A stretch of DNA of 16,335 nucleotides from contig DCIL01000088.1 in NCBI GenBank assembly GCA_002315875.1, positions 14,069 to 30,403 of the forward strand. Direction: 5' to 3'. This document shows positions 1 to 8,826 of the stretch, piece by piece (positions within the stretch are counted from its first letter, which is position 1; every line of letters starts with the position of its first letter). The position numbers and the translations under genes were made by a program. The notes beneath the pieces were generated by a model. The model was given only the letters and a program-made list of their open reading frames with translations, was not told the DNA's origin and did no database searches. This stretch comes from Verrucomicrobia bacterium UBA1727 (GTDB lineage: Bacteria > Verrucomicrobiota > Kiritimatiellia > RFP12 > UBA1067).

Positions 1-545
1 GCAAGGCGATGCGCCTGGCGAAGCTTGCCGAGAAGTTCCACCTGCCGGTCGTGACTTTCGTCGATACGCCCGGCGCCTATCCGGGACGCGAGGCCGAGGA
101 GCGCGGGCAGGCGGAGGCGATTGCGAAATCACTCGAGTTCTTCTCCCGTCTTAGAACTCCGGTCGTGGTGGTAATAACCGGCGAAGGCGGTAGCGGCGGC
201 GCGCTTGCGATTGCCGTCGGCGATCGCATCCTCATGCTCGAGAACGCCGTCTATTCGGTGATTTCTCCCGAAGGTTGCGCGGGAATATTGTGGAGGGACG
301 GCAAGCGTGCGCCGGAAGCGGCGGAGGCGCTGAAGATCACCGCGAAGGATCTCAAGAAGCTTGGAGCGATCGATGAGATTGTCCGTGAGCCGAAGGGTGG
401 TGCGCAAACCGACCACAAGGCGACGGCGCTCGAGGTGAAGAAGGCGATTCTTGCCGCGCTTAAGAAGATGGGCGCGATGGATTTTGACGAACTGATCGAA
501 GCGCGTTACCAGAAGTTCCGCGCGATGGGAAATTTCTTCAAATAA
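1..545 (+). CDS. accA: Acetyl-CoA carboxylase carboxyltransferase subunit alpha (5'-truncated by window edge)
   Basis: AccA pairs with AccD to move the carboxyl group from carboxybiotin to acetyl-CoA, giving malonyl-CoA for fatty acid synthesis in the cytoplasm. The reading frame is already open at the window edge (first full codon at base 3), so only about the C-terminal 180 residues of a roughly 320-residue family protein are present. Diagnostic stretches are FVDTPGAYPG, the glycine-rich GEGGSGGALAI that shapes the crotonase-fold oxyanion region, and SPEGCAGILWRD, all in the order seen in AccA. The C-terminal KITAKDLKKLGAIDEIV is also typical of the family. The methionine at base 9 lies inside the domain and is not the real start. 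The next gene begins 18 bases downstream behind a good Shine-Dalgarno, so the two may share a transcript, although their functions are unrelated. Confidence 0.96.
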   Translation, partial: KAMRLAKLAEKFHLPVVTFVDTPGAYPGREAEERGQAEAIAKSLEFFSRLRTPVVVVITGEGGSGGALAIAVGDRILMLENAVYSVISPEGCAGILWRDGKRAPEAAEALKITAKDLKKLGAIDEIVREPKGGAQTDHKATALEVKKAILAALKKMGAMDFDELIEARYQKFRAMGNFFK

Positions 546-563
546 AAGACAAAAGGAGCCGCA

Positions 564-1586
564 ATGAATTCCGTCCTGGGTATGACACTCTTTGCGCTCG
601 GCGGACTTGCCGGCGCCACCTTCATTCTTCCGTCGCGCGGTATCAAGGGGTGGGCCTATGAAACCTGGTGGATGTTCTACAGCGTCTTCGGATTGCTCGT
701 AGCTCCTCCGATCATTGCGGCTTGCACGGTTCCTAATTTTTTCAGTGTAATCTTTGCAGCCAAGCCATCCACGATAGTCGCCTGCATGGGCTTCGGCATT
801 CTCTGGGGCATCGGCGGACTTACCTGGGGGCTGATGATCCGTTACCTCGGCATCGGACTGGGGCTTGCGATGGGTTGTGGACTTTGTGCCGCGACGGGCA
901 CGCTCATACCGCCGATCGTGCAGGGTCATGCGGCGGATCTCGTCAAGGATGCCGCGGCGATTCAGGTTCTCTGCGGTGTCATCGGCTCGCTCGTCGGAAT
1001 TGTCTTTGTCGGACTCGCCGGCAAGATCAAGGAAGGTGAGCTTCCGGAAGAGGAAAAGAAGAAAGCGGTCGCCGATTTTGACTTCAAGAAGGGAATGCTC
1101 GTAGCTCTCGTTTCGGGCATCTGCTCTGCGGGCATGAATTTCGGTCTGCAGTCCGGCGGTGAAATCGAGAAGGCCGCGGTCGCGGCCGGAGCGAAGGCAA
1201 TCTGGGGTGGAATGCCGGTACTGGTGGTTGTACTCTGGGGTGGCTTCCTCGTGCAGGCGGCTTGGTGCCTCCAGCAGCACTCGAAGAACGCGACCTTCGG
1301 CGATTACACTCGCTTCTCGCCGCGCAATGCGATACTCGGCGCTTCGGTGGGACTCATCTGGGTGATGCAGTTCGTCTGCCAAAAGACGGGCGAGCCGTTA
1401 GTCGGAGCCGATCTCAAGTACATTTCCTGGGCGGTGCTTATGGCTTCGACGATTCTCTTCTCGACGATTGTCGCGATCATGACCGGCGAGTGGAAGGGCA
1501 CGAGCGCGAAGACGCGCGGATGTCTTACGCTCGGCCTTGCGGTGCTGATCGTTTCGTTCCTCGTAATGTCCTTTGGATCTCGATAA
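564..1586 (+). CDS. rhaT: RhaT-family L-rhamnose/proton symporter
   Basis: This is a 340-residue polytopic inner-membrane protein close in length to E. coli RhaT (344 residues), a drug/metabolite-superfamily sugar-proton symporter. Family features visible are an early ETWW motif near residues 33-36 after the first membrane segment, a PNFF motif near residue 58, and the stretch WGIGGLTWGLMIRYLGIGLG, matching the WGIG...RYLG signature of RhaT. About ten hydrophobic segments can be drawn, with a charged loop (KIKEGELPEEEKKK) in the middle. AAGGAG at 553-558 lies five bases before the ATG and supports the start. No rhamnose catabolic genes (rhaA, rhaB, rhaD) are nearby, so the true substrate could be another deoxy- or pentose sugar. 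The GH127-type enzyme encoded about 5 kb downstream releases L-arabinose, which makes a pentose a reasonable alternative. Family assignment is firm; substrate is inference. Confidence 0.88.
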   Translation: MNSVLGMTLFALGGLAGATFILPSRGIKGWAYETWWMFYSVFGLLVAPPIIAACTVPNFFSVIFAAKPSTIVACMGFGILWGIGGLTWGLMIRYLGIGLGLAMGCGLCAATGTLIPPIVQGHAADLVKDAAAIQVLCGVIGSLVGIVFVGLAGKIKEGELPEEEKKKAVADFDFKKGMLVALVSGICSAGMNFGLQSGGEIEKAAVAAGAKAIWGGMPVLVVVLWGGFLVQAAWCLQQHSKNATFGDYTRFSPRNAILGASVGLIWVMQFVCQKTGEPLVGADLKYISWAVLMASTILFSTIVAIMTGEWKGTSAKTRGCLTLGLAVLIVSFLVMSFGSR

Positions 1587-1589
1587 CCG

Positions 1590-3509
1590 ATGACGGCTGC
1601 TTCGATAATTGCAACCGTACTGGGAATTTCGGTACTGCCTGCCGACCGGCTGGTGATGGCCGATCGGCTTTTCAACCGCGGCGAATATGCGGCGGCCGCG
1701 AAGGAGTATGCCGTACTCAAGGCCGGTGAAGGAGTGGCCGAGGATGCTCTCCTCTACCGCCAAGCCGAATGCGCGCGTCAGCTTAAGGATCAGAAAACTG
1801 CCGCGCAGCTCTACCGCAAATTGCAGACGGGTTTTCCCGAATCGCAATACGCCCAACGTTCTCGGCTTTTCGCCGCGCTCGCGGAGACGGGCGAGGCGCG
1901 AGTAAAGATTCTTCGGGCGCTCGACAGCGATCGTTCGGACACTTCGACGCGTGCCGCCGCGCTCTATCATCTCGGAGTGGAGACGAACGATCCCAAGGCC
2001 TTTGAAAAATCGCTCAAGGTGGAACCGAAAGGCAAATATGCCGACTATGCGACGCTTCGGCTCGGTATGCTGCTCGAGGCATCGGATGATCAGAAGATTC
2101 GACGCAAGGGAGTGGAATTTCTTTCGTCCTTAGCGTTCGGTGGCGGACCTCTTGCTGAGGAGGCGTTGTATCTTGCCGCCGCGCAGAGCTATCGGGCGAA
2201 GCGTTACGGCGAAGCGGGTTCGCTTTTCCGCAGATATCTCAAGATGTTCGCCAAGGGTAAGCATGCGGACGAAGTGAAGACGATGTCCGTCTGGTGCGAT
2301 TATCTTTCGGGACATTACGCCGAGGCAGCGCTCGCCTGCGGTGACGGTCTTACTGATGACTTCGCCTTCGTGCTCGCCTCGTGCGCGTATGCGATGGGCG
2401 ACCGGCTCCGCGCGATCGATCTCTATCGCCGGTATCTCGAAGATTTTCCGCAAGGACGCTATCGCAAGGATGCCGAGCTGCCGCTATCGCGGGCTGAGTT
2501 CGATCAAGCGCGAAAAGCGAAGGACGCGGTGAAAATTTTGGCCGCGGCGAAACGCGCCGCCGGAATTTCGTCCGATCCGTCGGACCGCCTCCGTCTCGCG
2601 TGGGCCTATGAGAATGCAGGCGAGGTCGATGCCGCCGAAGCTGAATATCTTGCAGTGGCGAAGAAGTTCCCTGGCACCGAGTTTGCCGCGGAGGCGCTTT
2701 ACCAGAAGGCGATGACCGATATTCGCCGCGAGAAGTGGTCCGCCGCCGAGCTCGCGCTATCAGAAGCAATCTCTTCTGGAAAACTTTCGAATCGTCGCGG
2801 TGAACCGAATTACTGGCGTGGAATCGCGGCGATGCGGTGCGGACACGAGGCCGAGGCCATCAAGCTTTTTCAGTCCGCCATGGCCGCGGGGATTGACCTC
2901 GACCAGTCCCGCGAGGCGCGGCTTGCGATTGCCGACTCGAAATTCAAGGGCGGTGAGAAGGACGCCGCGCGGACGGAATACGCAAAATTGGTAGCCGAGG
3001 GAGCATGCGAGCGCATGAACGCCTCGCGCATCTACGAGGTGGCGAGATTGTTCGAGGGCAAGGAAGAGTGTGCGATCTGTGCCCGCGCTCTCATTGCCGG
3101 CGCATCGCCCGAATGGCGGCAGACCGGTTATCGCCTGCTTGGAGAATACGAGGAGTCGCGCAAGTCCTTTACACTTGCCGCCGAGTCCTACCGCAAGGCG
3201 CTCGCCGAGCCGGTGCGGACCGAATCTGCCGCGGTCGCATCCCTGGCTCTCGGTCTGATCGAGATGCGTGCCGGCGAACATGCGTCGGCGGAGAAGACGC
3301 TTGAGGAGGCGGTGAAGCTCAATGCGTCCGACATCTCCCGCCGCGGCCGTGCCTATCTCGCGCTCGCGGAGAACGCGCAGGCGGCGGGAGATCGCAAGAA
3401 GGCGATTTCCTATGCGACGGTAGTAACTTCGCTTTTTGATGATGCGACTCTGACTGCCGAGGCGAATAAGATTCTTAAGGCCGTGTCTACCGAGGAGGGT
3501 AAGCAATGA
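1590..3509 (+). CDS. Tetratricopeptide-repeat protein, probably exported
   Basis: A 639-residue protein made almost entirely of degenerate tetratricopeptide-like helix pairs. Repeating units show small residues and aromatics at TPR positions, for example NRGEYAAAAKEYAVLKAGEG near residue 30, RYGEAGSLFRRYLKMFAKG, GDRLRAIDLYRRYLEDFPQG and GEVDAAEAEYLAVAKKFPG, and they continue to the C-terminus. Such proteins are scaffolds for protein-protein contacts, and many are periplasmic. The first 20 residues are hydrophobic and could be a Sec signal, but they lack the usual early Lys/Arg, so export is uncertain. The ATG lies three bases after the rhaT stop with no clear Shine-Dalgarno, suggesting translational coupling. 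Its own stop overlaps the start of the VWA gene (ATGA), so the two products are likely partners. A TPR protein beside a TonB-like membrane protein resembles Tol/TonB-type envelope complexes, but no TolQ or TolR homologue is in the window. The partner role is inference. Confidence 0.82.
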   Translation: MTAASIIATVLGISVLPADRLVMADRLFNRGEYAAAAKEYAVLKAGEGVAEDALLYRQAECARQLKDQKTAAQLYRKLQTGFPESQYAQRSRLFAALAETGEARVKILRALDSDRSDTSTRAAALYHLGVETNDPKAFEKSLKVEPKGKYADYATLRLGMLLEASDDQKIRRKGVEFLSSLAFGGGPLAEEALYLAAAQSYRAKRYGEAGSLFRRYLKMFAKGKHADEVKTMSVWCDYLSGHYAEAALACGDGLTDDFAFVLASCAYAMGDRLRAIDLYRRYLEDFPQGRYRKDAELPLSRAEFDQARKAKDAVKILAAAKRAAGISSDPSDRLRLAWAYENAGEVDAAEAEYLAVAKKFPGTEFAAEALYQKAMTDIRREKWSAAELALSEAISSGKLSNRRGEPNYWRGIAAMRCGHEAEAIKLFQSAMAAGIDLDQSREARLAIADSKFKGGEKDAARTEYAKLVAEGACERMNASRIYEVARLFEGKEECAICARALIAGASPEWRQTGYRLLGEYEESRKSFTLAAESYRKALAEPVRTESAAVASLALGLIEMRAGEHASAEKTLEEAVKLNASDISRRGRAYLALAENAQAAGDRKKAISYATVVTSLFDDATLTAEANKILKAVSTEEGKQ

Positions 3510-5095
3510 AAAGCGACCGCGGCGAAGAGTTCGTATTAATTGCCTTGGTCATATCGGTCATTGTGCATATCATCGCCATGGTGATGATAAAGACCCAGGT
3601 CATGACCCACACCACTTCCGCCGCGCGGCACACGAAGGCCGTGCCGATGATGGTGACCGAGTTGACGGAAAGTCCCGATGCCGCGACGATCGCGGAGATG
3701 CTTGATCTTGATGCGGTGAAGGACGAGCCCGCGGCAAAACAGGAAGATGCGCTTGCGCGGGTGGCGACTCCAGAGCTGCGAACGGAGGTCGCGGCTGAGG
3801 CACCCAAGGTGAACATGCCGGAATTGCCGGGCGTGGACACCCCGCCGGCTCCGGTTTTCGACGCGAAGGCAATCGCGTCTGAAAAGGGCAAGCTCCCGAC
3901 GATTGCGGCTACTGAAGTCATGACCGTTCCCACATCCGATTTCAAGGTAACGGTCACTGACGGACCTTCGGTGACGGCAGCCCCGGCGATGGCCCCGGTG
4001 GTGAAGCCGGCGTTGAATGATACGGCTCTTATTCCGCAGCAGCCGCAGGCGATGGTGGTAGAGAAAGCGCCGGAGTTCAAGCCGACGGATTCCGTCTTCG
4101 AGGAGGTGAACGAGAAGGCGGTTGAGGAAGAGAAGACCGCGGTGCGCAATCTCGTCAATCAGGACCAGGTGCGCGAGTTGGAGAAGTTTGTCAATGTGGT
4201 TATGACCGGAACGCGCGTCGGCAAAAATTATTTCTTCAAGGTGATGATGACGCCGCGTATGGATCTCAAGCCGGTACCCAAGGACATCGTACTGCTCATC
4301 GATGCTTCGGGTTCGATCGGAAAGGACCGCATGGGGTCGATCCGCAGTGCGGCGAAGAAGATCCTCCGCGATGTCACCAATACCGGCGATCGGTTCAATC
4401 TCGTCGCCTTCCGTGATCGCTTCACCTACGCCTTCCGCACCTGGCAAAATTGCTCCGTCGCATCCTTTGACAATGCGGAGAAGTGGCTGAACACGGTCGC
4501 GCCGCATGGCCGCACCGATGTTTTCTCGACGATAAGCTCCATCCTGACGCTGCCGCGCAATCCTCGGCGTCCGCTCATCGCCCTCATTGTCACCGACGGC
4601 GAGGCCAATGCCGGAGTGAGCGATACCGCGCAGATCATTTCGAGATTTACCGAGCTCAATGACGGACTCGTGAGCATCTACATGTATGGAGTGAAGGGTT
4701 CGGCCAATCGCGAGCTCATCGACGTGCTCACCCACGGCAACCGCGGCGAGTCGCTCATCTTTGATGGCTGGCGCTGGAACGCCGGTGATGGCATGGCGAG
4801 AATTGCGGAGCGCTTCCGTGAGCCGGTGCTCACCGATCTTCGGGTTATCTTTGCCGCGGATTGCATTGCCGAGACATATCCTCGCCGGCTTAGAAATCTC
4901 TATCGCAACGATACGTTGGAATTCTCAGGCAGGGTACCGGTGTCCACGAAGGAAATTGCGTTCTCACTCCGCGGACTCAACGGAGGCAAGGCCTATGAGG
5001 GATTCTTCCGACTTCCAATCGCCAATGCCGCGGATGACAAGTCCGCCGCGCTCAGTTTCAGCGAAGAGGCGGCGATTGATCGGAAGCTAAGGTAA
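3506..5095 (+). CDS. Membrane-anchored VWA-domain protein with TonB-like N-terminus
   Basis: A 529-residue protein with three visible parts. Residues about 9-28 form a single membrane segment following a short positively charged start, as in TonB/TolA-type type II membrane proteins. Residues about 40-230 are an Ala/Pro/Glu/Val-rich low-complexity linker. From about residue 258 there is a von Willebrand factor A domain with the MIDAS motif DASGS at 266-270 and a second motif TDGEANAG starting at residue 363. VWA domains with an intact MIDAS bind Mg2+ and a protein ligand. The expected topology places the VWA domain in the periplasm. The ATG overlaps the stop of the TPR gene and has GGAGGG at 3494-3499 six bases before it, so the start is well supported. 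The exact role is unknown; envelope scaffolding or adhesion with the TPR partner is the best guess. Magnesium chelatase or hemolysin-type VWA roles have no supporting neighbours. Confidence 0.85.
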   Translation: MKSDRGEEFVLIALVISVIVHIIAMVMIKTQVMTHTTSAARHTKAVPMMVTELTESPDAATIAEMLDLDAVKDEPAAKQEDALARVATPELRTEVAAEAPKVNMPELPGVDTPPAPVFDAKAIASEKGKLPTIAATEVMTVPTSDFKVTVTDGPSVTAAPAMAPVVKPALNDTALIPQQPQAMVVEKAPEFKPTDSVFEEVNEKAVEEEKTAVRNLVNQDQVRELEKFVNVVMTGTRVGKNYFFKVMMTPRMDLKPVPKDIVLLIDASGSIGKDRMGSIRSAAKKILRDVTNTGDRFNLVAFRDRFTYAFRTWQNCSVASFDNAEKWLNTVAPHGRTDVFSTISSILTLPRNPRRPLIALIVTDGEANAGVSDTAQIISRFTELNDGLVSIYMYGVKGSANRELIDVLTHGNRGESLIFDGWRWNAGDGMARIAERFREPVLTDLRVIFAADCIAETYPRRLRNLYRNDTLEFSGRVPVSTKEIAFSLRGLNGGKAYEGFFRLPIANAADDKSAALSFSEEAAIDRKLR

Positions 5096-5123
5096 TATTG
5101 TAAAAAAGAAAGGTATTTGAATA

Positions 5124-5618
5124 ATGAATAATCCGCTGGTTGGCATTGTCATGGGATCCGATTCGGACTGGCCGCTCGTCAAGAAGGCCTGCGAGACGCT
5201 GGACGGTTTCGGCGTCGCTTACGAAACGCGCGTTATTTCCGCGCATCGTACGCCCGAGATGGCGATTGAATATTCTAAAAGCGCCGAGTCGCGCGGACTC
5301 AAGGTCATCATCGCTGCGGCCGGCGGTGCTGCGCACCTCGGCGGCGTTCTCGCTGCGGGAACGGTTCTGCCGGTCATCGGTATTCCGGTTGCGGGTGGAG
5401 CGCTCAATGGACTCGATGCGCTTTACGCGACGGTGCAGATGCCGGGCGGAGTGCCGGTTGCGACCGTGGCGCTTGGCAGTGCAGGTCCTGTCAACGCCGC
5501 GCTACTCGCCGTGCAGATTCTCGGCACCGCCGATGCTCCACTTCGGGAGAAGTTTCGCGAGCATAAGGAAACGCTGAAGAAGAAGGTGGATGCGGCCAAC
5601 GATCGCATTCACGCGTAA
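5124..5618 (+). CDS. purE: N5-carboxyaminoimidazole ribonucleotide mutase (class I PurE)
   Basis: PurE converts N5-CAIR to CAIR in de novo purine synthesis. The 164-residue length matches bacterial class I PurE. Active-site motifs are all present and in order: GSDSDWP (residues 11-17), SAHRTPE (39-45, with the catalytic His) and AAGGAAHLGG, which lines the nucleotide site. The later QMPGGVPVATVALG and the C-terminal NAALLAVQIL are also PurE-like. An AAAGAAAGG stretch about ten bases before the ATG is a plausible but slightly distant ribosome site. The partner ATPase gene purK, often adjacent, is not in this window, so N5-CAIR must come from a distant purK or an equivalent. The next gene starts one base after the stop codon. 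The assignment is secure. Confidence 0.96.
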   Translation: MNNPLVGIVMGSDSDWPLVKKACETLDGFGVAYETRVISAHRTPEMAIEYSKSAESRGLKVIIAAAGGAAHLGGVLAAGTVLPVIGIPVAGGALNGLDALYATVQMPGGVPVATVALGSAGPVNAALLAVQILGTADAPLREKFREHKETLKKKVDAANDRIHA

Positions 5619-5619
5619 G

Positions 5620-6852
5620 ATGACAACGCCCGAGATCCTCGCGCCCGCCGGTGACTTCACCTGTCTAAAGGCGGCGCTTGATGCAGGTGCCGATGCCGTG
5701 TATTTCGGTCTCGGCACTTTCAATATGCGTGCCCGCAGCGGCGTCAACTTCAAGCTCGAGGATTTGCCGGAGATCGCTCGCCGTTGCGGCGAGGTAAAGC
5801 GCTATCTCGCGCTTAATGCCATCGCCTTTGAAGACGAGCTTGAGGGAATCGAGGAGACGATTGTCGCGGCGAAGCCGTATGTGAGCGCATTCATCGTGTC
5901 CGATTGGGGGGTTATCTCGCTTTGCAAGAAGCATGGTGTTTCCTTTCACATCTCGACCCAGATGTCCACTTCGAATTCCTCAGCGGTGGAGTTTCTTGCC
6001 GCGCAAGGTGCGGAGCGTGTAGTCCTCGCTCGGGAGTGTACGCTTGAAGAGGTGAAGAGGATCATCGCGAGTTCGCGGATCGAGATCGAGTGCTTTGTCC
6101 ATGGCGCGCAGTGCGTTGCCGAGTCCGGACGTTGCTTCATGAGTCACGATGTCTTCGGCAAGAGCGCCTGTCGCGGCGAATGCAATCAGCCGTGTCGGCG
6201 CCAGTATGTCGTTAAGGCGGTAGATTTCTACGAAAATCAGGACGGTAAACCGGTCCATGATGCGAAGGCGGAGTTCGTCGTCGAGCCGCATACGATTCTT
6301 TCCGCGCGCGATCTCTGTTCGCTCGGCTTTGTTGATAGATTGATGGAAGCCGGCATCGCCTCCTTCAAGATCGAAGGTCGCGCCCGCAATGCGAATTATG
6401 TGAAGACCGTGGTCGGCGCCTATCGCCGCGCTGTCGATGCGGTAGTCGCGGGAAGCTATGATTCGAAGCTTGTCGAAGAACTTACCGCCGAAGTTAAGAC
6501 GGTCTTTCATCGCGAGTTTGCGGACGGCATGTACTTCGGACGTCCTGGAGTTCACCAGTTCTGTGACAGCGAGGATTCGCTTGCGACGATGGTGAAGCGC
6601 CACGTAGGAATCGTCATCGATTATTTCCTCAAGGCGGGTATCGCGCAAGTGAAAATTCAGGATCATCCGATCCGCAAGGGGGACAAGCTTCAGATTCACG
6701 GGCCCACGACCGGTGTTGTTGATCTTGAATGTGGTGAACTTCATCGCGATGCGGAGCGTCCCGAAGTCGGTGAGAAGGGTACGTGGGTAACATTTGCCGC
6801 GCCACGTTGTCGCGTGGGAGATAAGGTGTTCTTTATGGAGAAAGTAAAATGA
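5620..6852 (+). CDS. U32 family protein (YegQ/YdcP/UbiU-like, annotated 'peptidase U32')
   Basis: A 410-residue member of the U32 family. The N-terminus MTTPEILAPAGDF and the following DAGADAVYFGL are family hallmarks, so the ATG at 5620, one base after the purE stop, is preferred over an in-frame ATG at 5590 that would add ten residues inside purE. The signature segment EIECFVHGAQC...SGRC spans about residues 155-172. Cysteines at 165, 172, 188 and 233 (with others at 184 and 192) fall in nearly the same spacing as the four that bind a [4Fe-4S] cluster in E. coli UbiU, suggesting an Fe-S protein. Characterised relatives hydroxylate tRNA (TrhP/YegQ), 23S rRNA (RlhA/YdcP) or a ubiquinone precursor (UbiU/UbiV); a few are collagenase-like. 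An RNA-modifying role is more likely than proteolysis, but which RNA cannot be told from the sequence. Translation is probably coupled to purE, and the stop overlaps the next start. Confidence 0.87.
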   Translation: MTTPEILAPAGDFTCLKAALDAGADAVYFGLGTFNMRARSGVNFKLEDLPEIARRCGEVKRYLALNAIAFEDELEGIEETIVAAKPYVSAFIVSDWGVISLCKKHGVSFHISTQMSTSNSSAVEFLAAQGAERVVLARECTLEEVKRIIASSRIEIECFVHGAQCVAESGRCFMSHDVFGKSACRGECNQPCRRQYVVKAVDFYENQDGKPVHDAKAEFVVEPHTILSARDLCSLGFVDRLMEAGIASFKIEGRARNANYVKTVVGAYRRAVDAVVAGSYDSKLVEELTAEVKTVFHREFADGMYFGRPGVHQFCDSEDSLATMVKRHVGIVIDYFLKAGIAQVKIQDHPIRKGDKLQIHGPTTGVVDLECGELHRDAERPEVGEKGTWVTFAAPRCRVGDKVFFMEKVK

Positions 6853-8819
6853 GAAAAATGATTATTGGTATATTTTCGCTGTCAGTTTCGCTGACCGCAT
6901 CTGCCGCGATCCAGCCGGAGAAGATGTCCGTACTGCCGCTTGGACAAGTCAAGGCGGATGGATTCCTTCGGCGGCAGCTTATCAATCAGCGCGATGGCCT
7001 TACCGGTCATGCCGAAAGAATCTATCGCGACATCGGCGAGAGCGATTGGCTGACCGGAAAGAAAGTCGGCGGAGAGTTCGGATGGGAGCGTGGTCCTTAT
7101 TATGCACGTGGTCTTCTCGCCCTCGCATACATTCTCGACGACGCGGAGCTAAAGGCGAAGGCAAAGCGTTGGGTCGAAGCGTACTTCGCCAGTCAACGTG
7201 CGGACGGAGATATCGGTCCACGCAACGGAAACTGGTGGGCGAATATGCTGGTCCTTCATTTTATGCGCGATTGGTACGAGGTCACTGGTGATGAGCGCGT
7301 GATTCCGTTTCTTGAGAGGTATTTCCGTTTTCAGAAAGCCGCGCTAGTTAAGATTCCGCTGGGCAAGGAGTCGAGATGGGCGGCTTCTCGCGGCGGAGAC
7401 GAGCTCGGGGTTGCGCTGTGGCTTTACGAGAAGACGAAGAACGCCGAGTGGCTGGAGTTCGCCGAGTTCGTGCGCGGACAGACCTGCGATTGGGCGGAGT
7501 GGTATGCTGATCCCAAGAAGACGGACGTCTATTCGTCCGGAGGCAGTTGGCCGTCCTATCAGCTGCATATTGTCAACATCAACCAGGGACTGAAGAGCGC
7601 GGCGTATTTCTGGCGACTCACCGGTTCGCAGCTTCACCGCAACGGTTGGAAGAACGCTACCGATCCGAAGGGATGGCTGATGAGCCAGTGCGGACGCGTC
7701 GACGGCACGTTTAACGGTACCGAGCCGATTTCCAATCACGAGTCCACGCAGGGAATCGAACTTTGCGCTCAGGCCGAGCGCATCTTGTCCGAACAAATTC
7801 TCATGAGTGTTTTCGGCGATGCGGAAATCGGTGATGATATGGAAACCGTCGCCTATAACCTTTTGCCTTCGACTATGCATCCGGAGATCCGCGGCACTCG
7901 TTATTACCACATTCTCAATCAGCCGATGTGTGTGGATGACGGACGCATCAACAAGGGCAAGGAGCGCGGTTACAATTTCAATGACAACGGCGCGGCGGAA
8001 GCGATGGCGCCGGGACCGGAAGCCGGCTTCGGATGCTGCCGCTCGAATTTTCACATGGCATGGCCGAAGTTCGTGCAATCGATGTGGATGGGGCGCGGTG
8101 ACGGACTTGCCGCGGTGGCGTATGGTCCGTGTCGTGTAGAGGCGAATGGATTTACCCTTGTCGAGAAGACCTCGTATCCCTTCGCCGATCGCGTCGACAT
8201 TGTCGTGAAAGCCGCGCCGTCCAATTCTTCGACGCTGTCCTTCCGCGTGCCGAAGTGGACGGAAGGGGCGGACATCCAAGTCAACGGTGTTTCGATCAAT
8301 GGAACGATTCCAGGGTGTTTCACCGATATCTCGCGGGTATGGAAGAAAGGCGATCGCGTCACGCTCACTTTCCCTGCGAAGACAAGTGTCATCTATGGTG
8401 GCAAGCCGAATTACGCGGCGATTCGTCACGGTGTTCTTCTTTATGCCTGGCCGGTGCCGAGCGAATGGAAATACAAGGGCGATAAGAAGTTTCCGAAGTG
8501 CGAGATTTATCCGACTGCGCCATGGAATGTCGCGCTTCTCTTGGACGGTAAGAACGATTTGGAGGCGACACCGGTCGTGAATGGATCGCTCGCGGAGAAT
8601 CCATTTAATCCCTCGACGCCTCCGCTCAAGCTCAAGGTTCGCGCCTTCCGCACGTCCGAAGCCGGCTGGGGCACTCTTGCCGAAGGTTCTGTCGTCAAGG
8701 CGAAGGAACCTCCGATGAGTCCGTTTGCTACTTCGACTGATGCCTTCGACCTGGAGCTCGTTCCGCTCTGTTCAACCCAGACCCGCATCACCCTCTTCCC
8801 CTGGGCGAAAAACAAGTGA
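6849..8819 (+). CDS. Exported GH127-type (DUF1680) beta-L-arabinofuranosidase
   Basis: A 656-residue glycoside hydrolase of the GH127/GH146 (DUF1680) group, which removes terminal beta-L-arabinofuranose from plant hydroxyproline-rich glycoproteins and pectic side chains. Residues 1-20 form a signal peptide (Arg/Lys, hydrophobic core, ASA cleavage site), so the enzyme is periplasmic or secreted. The mature start PLGQVKADGFLRRQL and WERGPYYARGLLALAYILDD match the (alpha/alpha)6-barrel family. The zinc and nucleophile residues of the characterised enzyme HypBA1 (Glu338, Cys340, Cys417, Cys418) have clear counterparts here: E304 and C306 in GIELCAQ, and C396 and C397 in GFGCCRSN. It should therefore be active. 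GGAG at 6837-6840 precedes the ATG, which overlaps the U32 stop by four bases. No polysaccharide-utilisation neighbours are adjacent, apart from the RhaT-type transporter upstream. GH146 or a related specificity cannot be excluded. Confidence 0.9.
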   Translation: MRKMIIGIFSLSVSLTASAAIQPEKMSVLPLGQVKADGFLRRQLINQRDGLTGHAERIYRDIGESDWLTGKKVGGEFGWERGPYYARGLLALAYILDDAELKAKAKRWVEAYFASQRADGDIGPRNGNWWANMLVLHFMRDWYEVTGDERVIPFLERYFRFQKAALVKIPLGKESRWAASRGGDELGVALWLYEKTKNAEWLEFAEFVRGQTCDWAEWYADPKKTDVYSSGGSWPSYQLHIVNINQGLKSAAYFWRLTGSQLHRNGWKNATDPKGWLMSQCGRVDGTFNGTEPISNHESTQGIELCAQAERILSEQILMSVFGDAEIGDDMETVAYNLLPSTMHPEIRGTRYYHILNQPMCVDDGRINKGKERGYNFNDNGAAEAMAPGPEAGFGCCRSNFHMAWPKFVQSMWMGRGDGLAAVAYGPCRVEANGFTLVEKTSYPFADRVDIVVKAAPSNSSTLSFRVPKWTEGADIQVNGVSINGTIPGCFTDISRVWKKGDRVTLTFPAKTSVIYGGKPNYAAIRHGVLLYAWPVPSEWKYKGDKKFPKCEIYPTAPWNVALLLDGKNDLEATPVVNGSLAENPFNPSTPPLKLKVRAFRTSEAGWGTLAEGSVVKAKEPPMSPFATSTDAFDLELVPLCSTQTRITLFPWAKNK

Positions 8820-8826
8820 TTCAATT

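Noticed and set aside
129..1382. A 417-codon open frame on the minus strand opposite accA and rhaT
   Set aside because: Its translation is Arg/Glu/His-rich with no recognisable domain and lies wholly antisense to two clear genes. It is explained by codon bias in GC-rich genes.
3536..4735. A 399-codon minus-strand open frame opposite the VWA gene
   Set aside because: The composition is Arg/His-heavy and there is no family signature; the plus strand has an intact MIDAS domain and a good ribosome site.
5076..5101. A possible promoter before purE (TTGATC and TAATAT/TATTGT)
   Set aside because: Spacers of 11-14 bases are too short, so the hexamers do not form a convincing pair.
7344..8429. A 361-codon minus-strand open frame opposite the GH127-type gene
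   Set aside because: It is an antisense shadow of a gene with full-length family similarity and catalytic residues.
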